From positions 744,001 to 808,000 of the forward strand of contig CP053448.1 in the NCBI GenBank assembly GCA_013285445.1: a DNA stretch of 64,000 nucleotides, given 5' to 3'. Shown here piece after piece: positions 1-13,402 of this stretch. The position numbers and the translations under genes were made by a program. Under the pieces are notes generated by a model. That model saw only the letters and a list, made by a program, of their open reading frames with translations, was not told the DNA's origin and did no database searches. Each line of letters starts with the position of its first letter. Position 1 is the first letter of the stretch. This DNA comes from Pseudomonadota bacterium. Its GTDB lineage: Bacteria; Pseudomonadota; Gammaproteobacteria; Xanthomonadales; Wenzhouxiangellaceae.

Positions 1-69
1 GCGGTACCCGATCGACTCGATCGCGGCCAGTACCACATCGGGGCCGAGATTTGCGTAAGGTGTCTTCAT
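1..69 (-). CDS. srkA: Stress response kinase A, N-terminal fragment
   Basis: Partial gene: the reverse strand opens with ATG at 69 and stays open to the window edge, giving 23 residues that begin MKTPYANLGPDVVLAAIES. This resembles the N-terminus of SrkA/YihE, a cytoplasmic Ser/Thr kinase of the aminoglycoside-phosphotransferase fold that protects against stress-induced death; that family opens with a 'PYxxLxPDxxLxAxExxG' stretch. The catalytic region lies outside the window. It is transcribed away from the next gene. The assignment rests on a short match recalled from the family, so it is moderate at best. Confidence 0.55.
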   Translation of the reverse strand, partial: MKTPYANLGPDVVLAAIESIGYR

Positions 70-182
70 GTCAGTTTGTGTCGGGTATGTTTTCCGCAGC
101 GGCCCGGTTGCGTATGATGCGAGTCACTGGCGGTGATCGGGTGCGCCAGAACGGCTTTTGGGATTATTGCGGTGATTGTGTC

Positions 183-1376
183 ATGAAGTGCAACGTCGGA
201 TGGGCTGCGGTGTCGGTCCTGCTGATCGTCTCCGGTTCGGCGCTGGCATCGGGCGAGGCGCGCGATGAGGACGAACAGGCGCGCTCGCGCGAGCGCGTGC
301 AGCAGGAGCTGATGGCCAGATCGTGCCGTGATCTTCAGGGACGGCCCGAGAGCTGGCTGGACCGGTCGCATTCCTATCTGAACCGGCGGCTGTGCGAGCC
401 GGCAGCCTGGTTCGACGGTTTCTTCGGTGACCCGCGCTCGCTGGAAGAAAACCCGGTCGGTACCTTCTTTCGCCTGCGCAACCTGGCGCGCTGGGACGAA
501 GATGGCGGTCTGGGCTATCGCCTCCAGGTTCGCGCCAACGTGATTCTGCCGCGCCTGTCCGAGCGCGTACGGCTGCTGGTTGCGCGCGACGAGGACCTCA
601 GCGGCGAGTTTTCCGATTCAGCGGCCTTTGACCGGGACGATGACCGCACCCGCCTCGGGCTTCGCTTCATTGCCAGCGACAAGGCGCGCAGCCGCTTTGA
701 TGTCGATGGCACGGTACGGCTGAGCAGTTCCGGCCTCAACCCGCGCGTCCGCGGCCGCTATCGGTATGTTCGCGGGCTGAGTGACCGGACACTGTCACGC
801 TTCACTCAGGTCGGGTTCTGGGAGCGCGAGGACGGATTCGGCACGACCACGCGCCTGGACTGGGAGTGGTTGCCCGACCGCGACCGGCTGGTGCGCTGGA
901 CCGGGCAGGGCACGTTTTCGGAAGCATCGCAGGGCGTGGACTGGCGCAGCTCGGCAGTGGCCTTTCAGCAGCTCGATCATCGCACCGCCGTGCGCGCCGA
1001 GATCGGTGCATTCGGCTACACCCGGCCCTCGTTCCAGACCGAGGAGTATTTCGTTGCGCTGCGCATTCGGCGACAGTTCCTGCGCCGCTGGTTGTTCTAC
1101 GAGCTGCAGCCCGAACATGCCTGGCCGAAGGATTTCGAAACCGGTCACAGGCGGGCCGACTGGCGCTTCACGCTCACCCTGGAAGTCCAGTTCGAGAACG
1201 AGCGTTCGCGCCAGCGCAGGCTGCAGCGCTACCTCGATGAGGACGAGGATCCGGAGCTGTGGGAGGATCGGCCGGTTCCGGTCGAGGCGCCGGGAGACCA
1301 GGCCGACGATCCGGTGCTCGGGCGCGATCGGGACGAATCGGGGGACAATGACAAAAGCGGCGAGGGCGGGGGATAG
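183..1376 (+). CDS. Secreted, possibly outer-membrane beta-barrel protein of unknown function
   Basis: 397 residues. I chose ATG 183 because it gives a clean signal peptide (MKCNVG, then a hydrophobic stretch ending SGSALA, residues 1-22); the open frame upstream lacks one. After a charged segment (about 23-75), the region from about 95 to 345 is rich in alternating polar/aromatic stretches with Arg, Asp and Trp, compatible with beta-strands of an outer-membrane barrel. The last 50 residues are strongly acidic and probably disordered. I recognise no family. The gene stands alone and converges on gltBD. Its promoter is not clear; TATGAT at 113-118 is a possible -10. Confidence 0.7.
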   Translation: MKCNVGWAAVSVLLIVSGSALASGEARDEDEQARSRERVQQELMARSCRDLQGRPESWLDRSHSYLNRRLCEPAAWFDGFFGDPRSLEENPVGTFFRLRNLARWDEDGGLGYRLQVRANVILPRLSERVRLLVARDEDLSGEFSDSAAFDRDDDRTRLGLRFIASDKARSRFDVDGTVRLSSSGLNPRVRGRYRYVRGLSDRTLSRFTQVGFWEREDGFGTTTRLDWEWLPDRDRLVRWTGQGTFSEASQGVDWRSSAVAFQQLDHRTAVRAEIGAFGYTRPSFQTEEYFVALRIRRQFLRRWLFYELQPEHAWPKDFETGHRRADWRFTLTLEVQFENERSRQRRLQRYLDEDEDPELWEDRPVPVEAPGDQADDPVLGRDRDESGDNDKSGEGGG

Positions 1377-1407
1377 CGGGCTGACCCGGGCTGCCGGGCC
1401 AGGACGC

Positions 1408-1467
1408 AAAAAGCTGCGCCCCGGACTGGAGGAGGAGAGTCAGGCAAGCGGAGCGTCCGGGGCGCAG
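1408..1467 (-). terminator. Intrinsic terminator
   Basis: A perfect 13 bp inverted repeat (1467-1455 with 1426-1414) is followed on the minus strand by a run of five T (1412-1408). It would terminate gltBD mRNA and any transcript from the Fur-box promoter. The 28-nt loop is unusually large for a simple terminator. Confidence 0.65.
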
Positions 1468-1521
1468 GATAAACAGTGCCGTGCCGGACCGCCCTTCTTG
1501 CATGAGCGGTGACAGCCCGAC
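1408..1521 (-). ncRNA. Candidate Fur-regulated small RNA
   Basis: A transcript from the promoter at 1529-1557 would start near 1521 and end in the U-tract at 1412-1408, about 114 nt. Visible structure on the minus strand: stem-loop 1 pairs 1510-1504 with 1494-1488 (7 bp, one G-U, 9-nt loop). Stem-loop 2 pairs 1467-1455 with 1426-1414, a perfect 13 bp stem with a 28-nt loop. The loop carries CUCUCCUCCUCC (complement of 1428-1439), which is complementary to Shine-Dalgarno sequences. Size and layout recall iron-responsive sRNAs such as RyhB and PrrF, but I see no sequence match to either. The simpler alternative is that this is only the gltBD terminator region. Confidence 0.5.
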
Positions 1522-1527
1522 AATACG

Positions 1528-7438
<5,911 letters not shown>

Positions 7439-7592
7439 GGCGAGGTCGGATCGGTAGGATACGTGAGCGTATGGCCAAGCATACCGCAGCTTGCAGGCGC
7501 CGCGGCAAGGATCGGCCCGGCGGGCGGTTGATTGTGGCCGCGCTCACCCCAAATACAACAGACGGTCCTTTCAATCACGAGTGTTGTCCACG

Positions 7593-8495
7593 ATGAGTCT
7601 TGAGCCCGCCGTTCGCGAACAGATCGAAACCCAAATCGCCTCTCACAAGGTGGTGCTCTACATGAAGGGCAGCCCGAAGATGCCGCAATGCGGGTTCTCG
7701 GCCCGTACAGCCGGCATTCTGGACGAGCTGCTCGACGGCGACTACGCCAGCTTCAACGTGCTCGAGGACGAGTCGATTCGTGAAGGCATCAAGGCCTACG
7801 GCAGCTGGCCCACCATTCCTCAGCTCTATGTCGAGGGCGAGCTGGTCGGCGGCTGCGATATCGTCATCGAGATGTACAACAACGGCGAGTTGCACGAGCT
7901 GTTCGGTCTGGAAAAGCCCGATCGCACGCCGCCCGACATCGGGATCACCGATGCCGCAGCCGAGAAGATCCGCGAGTTTCTCGATGCCTATCCCGGCAAT
8001 CACCTGCATTTCGCCGTCGATGCCGGCTGGGAGGCGCAGTTCCAGGTCGGACCGAAGCAGGGTCACGAGATCGAAACCGAGGCCAATGGCATCACCGTGC
8101 TGATGGATCTGGCGTCCGCCCAGCGGGCACGCGGGGCGATGATTGACTGGGTCGAGACCCTGGACGGTGAGGGGCTCAAGCTTGACCTGCCGTCTGCGCC
8201 GGCGCCGGTCCGATCGATGAAACCGGATGAGCTGCAAACGCGCCTCAATGCCGGAGAGCGACTGCTGGTCATCGATACCCGCAACGAGAGCGATCGCAGG
8301 GACCGGCCGCTGGACCTGGCCCGGCCGCTGGATGCTGACCTGATGGCCGAGCTTGGCAGCGCCGACCGCAATCTGCCGCTGGTGTTTGTCTGCAAGGTCG
8401 GCGAAACCAGCCAGCAGTATGCCGAGCACTATCGCAAGCAGGGCTACACCCAGGTCTATAACCTCGAAGGCGGGGTCAGGGCGTTGCTGGGCTGA
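7593..8495 (+). CDS. grxD: Monothiol glutaredoxin (Grx4 type) fused to A-type-like and rhodanese-like domains
   Basis: 300 residues from ATG 7593; the longer open frame has no homology. Residues 1-105 are a CGFS monothiol glutaredoxin (Cys33-Ser36, with WPTIPQLY and GGCD motifs), which normally binds a [2Fe-2S] cluster with glutathione and shuttles Fe-S clusters. Residues about 110-200 look like an A-type (HesB/IscA) carrier fold but contain no cysteine, so cannot bind a cluster in the usual way. Residues about 205-300 are rhodanese-like, with Cys267 at the expected active-loop place (FVCKVGE). Single-domain Grx4 proteins are about 110 residues. The gene is divergent from gltBD. Confidence 0.9.
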   Translation: MSLEPAVREQIETQIASHKVVLYMKGSPKMPQCGFSARTAGILDELLDGDYASFNVLEDESIREGIKAYGSWPTIPQLYVEGELVGGCDIVIEMYNNGELHELFGLEKPDRTPPDIGITDAAAEKIREFLDAYPGNHLHFAVDAGWEAQFQVGPKQGHEIETEANGITVLMDLASAQRARGAMIDWVETLDGEGLKLDLPSAPAPVRSMKPDELQTRLNAGERLLVIDTRNESDRRDRPLDLARPLDADLMAELGSADRNLPLVFVCKVGETSQQYAEHYRKQGYTQVYNLEGGVRALLG

Positions 8496-8549
8496 CGCCG
8501 GGGCGGGTGCCTGGAACTGGCGGCGTTCCGGACGCTCCGGGACAAACGC

Positions 8550-9317
8550 TTACAGCGCAAACTCCGCTACGACGGGGGCATGGTCGGACGGCCGCTCGTG
8601 CTTGCGCGGCTCCTTGTCGACCCAGCTGGTGGTGCAGGCCTGCCTGAGGCCCTCGCTGCACAGGATCAGGTCGATGCGCAGGCCCATGCCGCGGCGGAAG
8701 GCGGCGGCGCGATAGTCCCACCAGGAATAGACGCCATCGGGCTGGTCGAACAAGCGGAAGGTGTCGTGCAGCCCGAGTTCCAGCATGGACTGCAGTGCTT
8801 CGCGTTCGGACGTCGAGCACAGGATTTTCTCGTGCCAGGCTGCGGGATCGTGCACGTCTCGATCATCCGGGGCGATATTGAAATCACCCATGATTACCAG
8901 CCGTTGATGGTGCGAAAGTTCCCCGGTGATCCAGGCGCGCACCGCCGTCAGCCAGCGCAGCTTGTATTCAAATTTGTCGCTGCCGACAGCCTTGCCGTTG
9001 ACCACGTACAGGTTGATGATGCGTACCCCGTCGACGGTTGCGGCGATAACACGCTTCTGATCGTCGCCAAAGTCCGGAATACCGCGCACGATATCGAGCG
9101 GTTCGCTGCGGCTGATCAGTGCAACACCGTTGTAGGTCGGCTGACCACTGAAGATGGCGTGATAACCGACCTCGGAGAAGGCCTCGGCCGGAAAGTTCTC
9201 GTCGGTCAGCTTGGTTTCCTGCAGGCCGAGCGCGTCGGGCTGGTGATGAGTCAGCCAGTCCTGCACCTGCGGCAGTCGGACCTTGAGCGAGTTGACGTTC
9301 CAGCTTGCGATTTTCAT
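8550..9317 (-). CDS. xthA: Exodeoxyribonuclease III
   Basis: 255 residues, usual length. A cytoplasmic AP endonuclease and 3'-5' exonuclease of base-excision repair. Endonuclease/exonuclease/phosphatase-fold motifs are intact: NVNSLKVR near the N-terminus, LQETKL (metal-binding Glu), MGDFNIAPDDRDVHD (catalytic Asp/Asn) and the terminal RPSDHAPVVAEF (catalytic Asp-His). It lies 9 bases downstream of the deacetylase-like gene and may be co-transcribed with the sulfotransferase-glycosyltransferase genes upstream. Confidence 0.96.
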   Translation of the reverse strand: MKIASWNVNSLKVRLPQVQDWLTHHQPDALGLQETKLTDENFPAEAFSEVGYHAIFSGQPTYNGVALISRSEPLDIVRGIPDFGDDQKRVIAATVDGVRIINLYVVNGKAVGSDKFEYKLRWLTAVRAWITGELSHHQRLVIMGDFNIAPDDRDVHDPAAWHEKILCSTSEREALQSMLELGLHDTFRLFDQPDGVYSWWDYRAAAFRRGMGLRIDLILCSEGLRQACTTSWVDKEPRKHERPSDHAPVVAEFAL

Positions 9318-9326
9318 GCGCCGAGT

Positions 9327-10013
9327 TTACCGGATCGGCATCGTCCAGATGTCGTGCCGGGCCACTTGCGCCAGCTCGCGTAGCAGGTCATCGGCCAGCC
9401 CCAGCCGGTGATCGTCGGGGTGCAGCGCGATGCGCAGCGGCCAGCGTCGCGCCAGCAGCCGGTTGATGGCATTGCTCACGCGGATCGCCGGCAGCTGCCA
9501 GCGATCCACGGCTTCGAAGCCGACCAGCGCGGCACGATGATATCGGCCGGTGGACAGGTCGATGAAGCCGGTGAGGGTTTCGACCAGTTCAAATCCGGTC
9601 GCCCGCAGTGCCGGTCCATCGATCCGGCCGAGTGCCCATGCCGGGGGCACGTAGCGTTCAGGCAGTGGCAGCTTGTTTGTCGCGAACCAGCCGCGACAGC
9701 GCCGCATCAGGGCCTGAATCTGCCGGCCAGACAGCGCCAGGTGTTCGGCGCAATCGCGTGATATCAGGCGGCTGTGCAGGCGGTGGCGCAGACCGCGGAT
9801 TGAGCCGGCGCGATGGGTCCAGCCGTGTCCGGCCAACCTGTGTCCGCGCCGGATCCAGTCGCGCAGGCGGTCAAGATCGCCTGCGCGCCAGGGTTTGCCG
9901 GGCACCACCAGCAGGGTTACGGGGTGGGTCGCGTAGCGGTTGATCAATGCCAGCTGTTGGTCAACCCTGTCGAGCGTTTCGGGCATGACATCGTGGATGG
10001 ACAGGTCAATCAC
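9327..10013 (-). CDS. Polysaccharide deacetylase-like protein (DUF2334 type)
   Basis: 228 residues. It opens with IDLSIHDVMP, then has RGHRLAGHGWTH near residue 57-68 and a late RIALHPDDH. This spacing of an early His-Asp, a central HGWTH and a late HPDD is that of the divergent NodB-like deacetylases (DUF2334), which remove N- or O-acetyl groups from carbohydrates with a metal. No signal peptide is seen, so it probably acts on a cytoplasmic or membrane-linked substrate. Its start overlaps the end of the glycosyltransferase by 8 bases, which ties it to glycan or glycolipid synthesis. Substrate unknown. Confidence 0.8.
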   Translation of the reverse strand: MIDLSIHDVMPETLDRVDQQLALINRYATHPVTLLVVPGKPWRAGDLDRLRDWIRRGHRLAGHGWTHRAGSIRGLRHRLHSRLISRDCAEHLALSGRQIQALMRRCRGWFATNKLPLPERYVPPAWALGRIDGPALRATGFELVETLTGFIDLSTGRYHRAALVGFEAVDRWQLPAIRVSNAINRLLARRWPLRIALHPDDHRLGLADDLLRELAQVARHDIWTMPIR

Positions 10014-11106
10014 CGCGCGCTACCTGGTCGAGCAGGTCCAGCCACCATTGCTGGCCATCGGCGCGCAAACGAGCGACAGCCCCGGCGCCGGCGGCGGCAC
10101 GACGACTGCGCTCATGGGCCGGCAGGGCCGCGAGCGCGTCCAGGGCCTCGACCAGGCCGTCGGGACGATCCGGGTCGAAGGCATGCAGCGCTTCCTCGAG
10201 CACAGGCCACTGGCCGATGCCGCAGTGGGTCGAGACAATCGCCAGCCGCGCGCTGGCGATGGCCTCAAGCGCCACGGTGCCGAACGACTCGACATCAGAC
10301 GGCAGGACCAGGGCGTCATGGGCCGCCAGCAGCTCGGGAATGCGCCGGCGTTCGACCCAGCCGAGCGCCTCAAGATTGGGTAGCTGCCGGGCCGCGGCCG
10401 CGACCTTGTCTTCGAGCGGCCCGCGACCGGCAATGCTGAACTGCAGGCCGGGACGATGGCGCGCCGCATCAATCAGCCGGTCTATGCGCTTCTCGGCAGC
10501 CAGTCGGCCGACGAACAGAAGCCGCTTGAGCGCACCGGTTGCCGGTATCGTGGGACGGTCGAAGTGGCTTGGCAGGAGCGTCGCAGCCACGATGACCCGA
10601 CGTGCCCCAAGTTCTTCGGCGACTTCAACCATGCCGGGGGAGTGCACCAGCACACGGCTGGCGCGCCGGAACAACCAGCGGTTGACGGCCTTGAGGTAAC
10701 CGAGTGCCGCGGTTCTCATGAGCCGGTGCCAGTACATGGTGCTGAGCTGCTCGAAGTGGGTATGGAAGCCGTAGAGCAGTGGCACGCCCCGACGTCCTGC
10801 CAGGCGCGCACCGAGAATGCCGTAGGGCCCGGGCGTGGCGACGATGACCACTGCAGGGGCCAGCCGATCGAAGGCCAGGCGCACACCGCGCGGTGACGGC
10901 AGCGTGATGCGCTGGGTGTGGTCGCCCGGCAGGGCCATGCTGGCCAGCGCCCTGGGACCGCGACCCGGAGTGATCAGCTCGAAGTGCACATGCGCTCCGT
11001 GGAGCTGCTCGACCAGGTCACCGTAGTAAGAGCCAACGCCGTTGCGCGCCACGGCGGCATCGCAGCAGATCAACACGCGCAGCGGCTGTTCGGCAGTGCG
11101 GCTCAT
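10006..11106 (-). CDS. Glycosyltransferase family 1/4 (GT-B fold)
   Basis: 366 residues from ATG 11106 (MSRTAEQPLRVLICCDA); the start overlaps the sulfotransferase stop by 4 bases, and upstream codons in the longer frame look non-coding. The N-terminal half has the usual acceptor-domain GVGSYYGDLV and the C-terminal Rossmann half has LLFVGRLAAEKRIDRLIDA, then VLPSDVESFGTVALEA, the EX7E-type sugar-nucleotide motif of GT4 enzymes. Relatives include the diacylglycerol- and phosphatidylinositol-glycosyltransferases. Its neighbours, a sulfotransferase upstream and a deacetylase-like enzyme downstream, point to a decorated glycolipid or saccharide. Confidence 0.88.
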   Translation of the reverse strand: MSRTAEQPLRVLICCDAAVARNGVGSYYGDLVEQLHGAHVHFELITPGRGPRALASMALPGDHTQRITLPSPRGVRLAFDRLAPAVVIVATPGPYGILGARLAGRRGVPLLYGFHTHFEQLSTMYWHRLMRTAALGYLKAVNRWLFRRASRVLVHSPGMVEVAEELGARRVIVAATLLPSHFDRPTIPATGALKRLLFVGRLAAEKRIDRLIDAARHRPGLQFSIAGRGPLEDKVAAAARQLPNLEALGWVERRRIPELLAAHDALVLPSDVESFGTVALEAIASARLAIVSTHCGIGQWPVLEEALHAFDPDRPDGLVEALDALAALPAHERSRRAAAGAGAVARLRADGQQWWLDLLDQVARGD

Positions 11107-12284
11107 GGCTCCCCGAAATCGAAGCGGGCGTGGATGTCGGCGAAGCGCCCGCTGATCGCGGTCCGGTCCAGACCGGCATCGGCCAGGCGGTGCCGGTGGG
11201 GCGATGCGTGTCGACATGATTGCTCGTCGAGCCTGGCCAGGCAGGCGCGAAATGCCGGATCGACCTTCAGGCCGAGCTGTTCCAGCGCATCACTGATGGT
11301 GCTCGCCAGCTGGTTGCGGATGCGCTGCGTGGCCAGCAGCACGATGCGGTCAGCCGGCAGGCGATCGGCCTGATCGAGCAGGTGTCGATAGTAGTAATGG
11401 AAGGTCTCGGTCATGATTTCGGCGAAGTACTCGGGGCGAGCGTCGCTGGCCAGACTGCGCATGGGACCGGCCAGCGTGCTCAGCTGGGACGACAGGGCGT
11501 CGGCCGGTTCGCGCAGGCAGACGATAAAGCGCGCGTCCGGAAAGCGCTCCGACAGGCTCGCCGTCCAGCCGGCAAACGAGGCGTTCTTGGACAGAAAGGC
11601 GAGTTCTGGGCCATGGACGTGGAGGTGGCGCTGGATCAGCCGGTGATAATAGTCGAGCTGACGGGTCCGGAAGCGTTCGTCGCGGTCGTCGTCGAGGCGG
11701 GTCATGCGCCACAGATCGGGGCTGTCGGGAAACAGCACGATCAGCGCAAAGCAGGTCAGCGTGGGCAGCAGACCGTAGAAATCCTCTTCGGGCTGGTCGA
11801 GGCGTACGGGGTGGGTGTCTTCGAATCCGCGCGTCCCGGCGCTGACGGCCCGATCGACCAATCGTCCCAGCGGCCGACCCACCCGACGGTCCAGGCGAGC
11901 GACAAGTCGCCACAGCCTGCGCCAGGTTACAGACAGGCCGAAATAGCATTCCCAGGTTGCAAAGGTGGTCACACCGGGCTGGCGGGCGAGTACACCGTGC
12001 ACAAAGGTGGTGCCGCTGCGCGGGACGCCGAGCACGAACAGTGGCTGGCGCACACAAACGCGTCGATAGCCGCGAAACAGCAGCTCGTCGAGCGCCAGAC
12101 CCAGCCAGTGGTAAAGCGCGAACAGCCACATCAGCGGCAGCAGCAACAGCACGACCAGGCCGCGTTGCAGGGACCGGCGTGCAATGCCGTTGGCCGGCGG
12201 CCACAGCGCACGCGCGGTCAGCCGCAGCAGCCGCCACTGGGATTGAAAGAACAGTCGCCACATGAGTGGTTGCCATTGTCCCAC
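11103..12284 (-). CDS. Sulfotransferase family protein, membrane-associated
   Basis: 393 residues. The 5'-phosphosulfate loop is clear, FVLGVPRSGTTFVHG (about 82-96), and the 3'-phosphate region is FIVCLREPADALSSQLS (about 250), so it should use PAPS to sulfate a hydroxyl or amino group. A hydrophobic stretch near residues 42-65 (LVVLLLLPLMWLFALYHW) suggests a membrane anchor. ATG 12263 is an alternative start, 7 codons in. It leads a tight operon with the glycosyltransferase and deacetylase genes. Sequence resembles the eukaryote-like 'Sulfotransfer_3' group; the acceptor is unknown. Confidence 0.85.
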   Translation of the reverse strand: MGQWQPLMWRLFFQSQWRLLRLTARALWPPANGIARRSLQRGLVVLLLLPLMWLFALYHWLGLALDELLFRGYRRVCVRQPLFVLGVPRSGTTFVHGVLARQPGVTTFATWECYFGLSVTWRRLWRLVARLDRRVGRPLGRLVDRAVSAGTRGFEDTHPVRLDQPEEDFYGLLPTLTCFALIVLFPDSPDLWRMTRLDDDRDERFRTRQLDYYHRLIQRHLHVHGPELAFLSKNASFAGWTASLSERFPDARFIVCLREPADALSSQLSTLAGPMRSLASDARPEYFAEIMTETFHYYYRHLLDQADRLPADRIVLLATQRIRNQLASTISDALEQLGLKVDPAFRACLARLDEQSCRHASPHRHRLADAGLDRTAISGRFADIHARFDFGEP

Positions 12285-12329
12285 GAGGTGGCTGTAGAAT
12301 GCCTGTCATCATTCGTGGCTGCCTGTGCC

Positions 12330-12593
12330 GTGCATTATCGCTCGTTCCTGTTTGCGCACTCAGTGCCGCTCATCGCTGGTATGGTCTGCGGTTTTTCCCT
12401 GGCGACCGGCGACGGCGCTGACGTTGACCTGATCGAGACCGATCGGTTGCGACCGCTTGGCCACGGATGGGTCGCCGAGTCGGTGTTGGTCGATGACGCT
12501 GCGCCGATCCCGGGCGCCGGCGGGCAACTGCGGGTCGGTCCGGTCTTCGAGTTGTGTATCATGAGGTGCAGGCTCGCTGCCCGAGCAGGCTGA
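12330..12593 (+). CDS. Small open reading frame before the SRAP gene (doubtful)
   Basis: In the 308-base gap between the sulfotransferase and the SRAP gene, a frame opens at GTG 12330 (or ATG 12381). It ends at a TGA that shares its last base with the SRAP start, a TGATG junction typical of translational coupling. By my hand count about 74% of third positions are G or C, higher than positions 1 and 2, as in real genes here. The product (87 or 70 residues) is Asp-rich in the middle with an Arg/Cys-rich tail and matches nothing I know. It could be a small protein, an old gene fragment or chance. Confidence 0.3.
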   Translation: MHYRSFLFAHSVPLIAGMVCGFSLATGDGADVDLIETDRLRPLGHGWVAESVLVDDAAPIPGAGGQLRVGPVFELCIMRCRLAARAG

Positions 12594-13312
12594 TGTGCGG
12601 CCGAGGCGGTCTTGATTATTCCTGGCAGACGGTTTACCGCTATCTTGACATTCCGGGTGAACCGCCATCGGGCGGCATGTCGGCCTACAACGTTGCGCCT
12701 TCGAGCCGGCGCGGCGGTGAGATTCACTGGACCCGGCTTCCCGTGGTGCTCGATGGCGACAGCGGGCGCGAAATCCGGACGATGATCTGGCCGCTGATCC
12801 CGCCCTGGCTGAAAGGCGACCTGCCGAAATTCTCGACCGCCAACTGCCGCTCCGAGCCGGATCAGCCCTTCTCGCAAACGGTGGCGAAGAAACCGAGTTT
12901 CCGCAATGCGTGGCGGCGCGCCCGGCGCTGTCTGGTGCCGTTTTCCTGGTTCTACGAGTGGGACCAGCGCACGCAACCCAAGCAGCCCTGGCGGGTCATG
13001 CCGGCCAGCGCGCCGCTGCTCATCCTGGCCGGATTGTGGGAGCGTTCGCCGAGCGCCCGCGGCGAGTCGCGCGAGTCATTTACGCTGGTCACCACTGGGC
13101 CCAACCGGTTGCTGACGAAGATCGGCCATCATCGTGCCCCGGTCGTGCTAGACGCGGATCAGTGGTCAACCTGGTTATCAGGCGATGAGACTGCGGCCGA
13201 ATCGGTCGTTCGTCCGCCAGCAGACGGTGCACTGACAGCCGAGCCAGTGACCCGCCGGGTCAACAACCCCGGTTACCAGGGTGACGATCTGAGGCCGGTG
13301 TGCCGAGCCTGA
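12593..13312 (+). CDS. SOS response-associated peptidase (SRAP/HMCES family)
   Basis: 239 residues. ATG 12593 is chosen because the family needs Cys directly after the initiator Met (MCGR); Cys2 is the catalytic residue that cross-links to abasic sites in single-stranded DNA, as in E. coli YedK and human HMCES. Other hallmarks are present: STANCRSE (Asn), FYEWD (Glu) and IGHHRAPVVL (His). It shields abasic sites from cleavage. The start overlaps the stop of a doubtful small frame. xthA, another abasic-site enzyme, is in the neighbourhood but in a different operon. Confidence 0.93.
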   Translation: MCGRGGLDYSWQTVYRYLDIPGEPPSGGMSAYNVAPSSRRGGEIHWTRLPVVLDGDSGREIRTMIWPLIPPWLKGDLPKFSTANCRSEPDQPFSQTVAKKPSFRNAWRRARRCLVPFSWFYEWDQRTQPKQPWRVMPASAPLLILAGLWERSPSARGESRESFTLVTTGPNRLLTKIGHHRAPVVLDADQWSTWLSGDETAAESVVRPPADGALTAEPVTRRVNNPGYQGDDLRPVCRA

Positions 13313-13317
13313 GTTTC

Positions 13318-13346
13318 TGGCCAGTTTCGGTGCAGTCCTGTAGTAT
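13318..13346 (+). promoter_or_regulatory. Candidate promoter of the first diguanylate cyclase
   Basis: TGGCCA (13318-13323), a 17-nt spacer and TAGTAT (13341-13346) lie about 57 bases before ATG 13403. The -10 is reasonable and the -35 weak. Confidence 0.35.
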
Positions 13347-13402
13347 TCCCGGAAAACCGTAACCGCGACGTCAGCGTGCAGGCAGCAACAGGCAGGGGCC
13401 CG

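Noticed and set aside
12335..12976. A 213-codon minus-strand frame in the sulfotransferase-SRAP gap
   Set aside because: It runs into the SRAP gene on the other strand and gives a low-complexity product. The plus-strand small frame has the better third-position bias.
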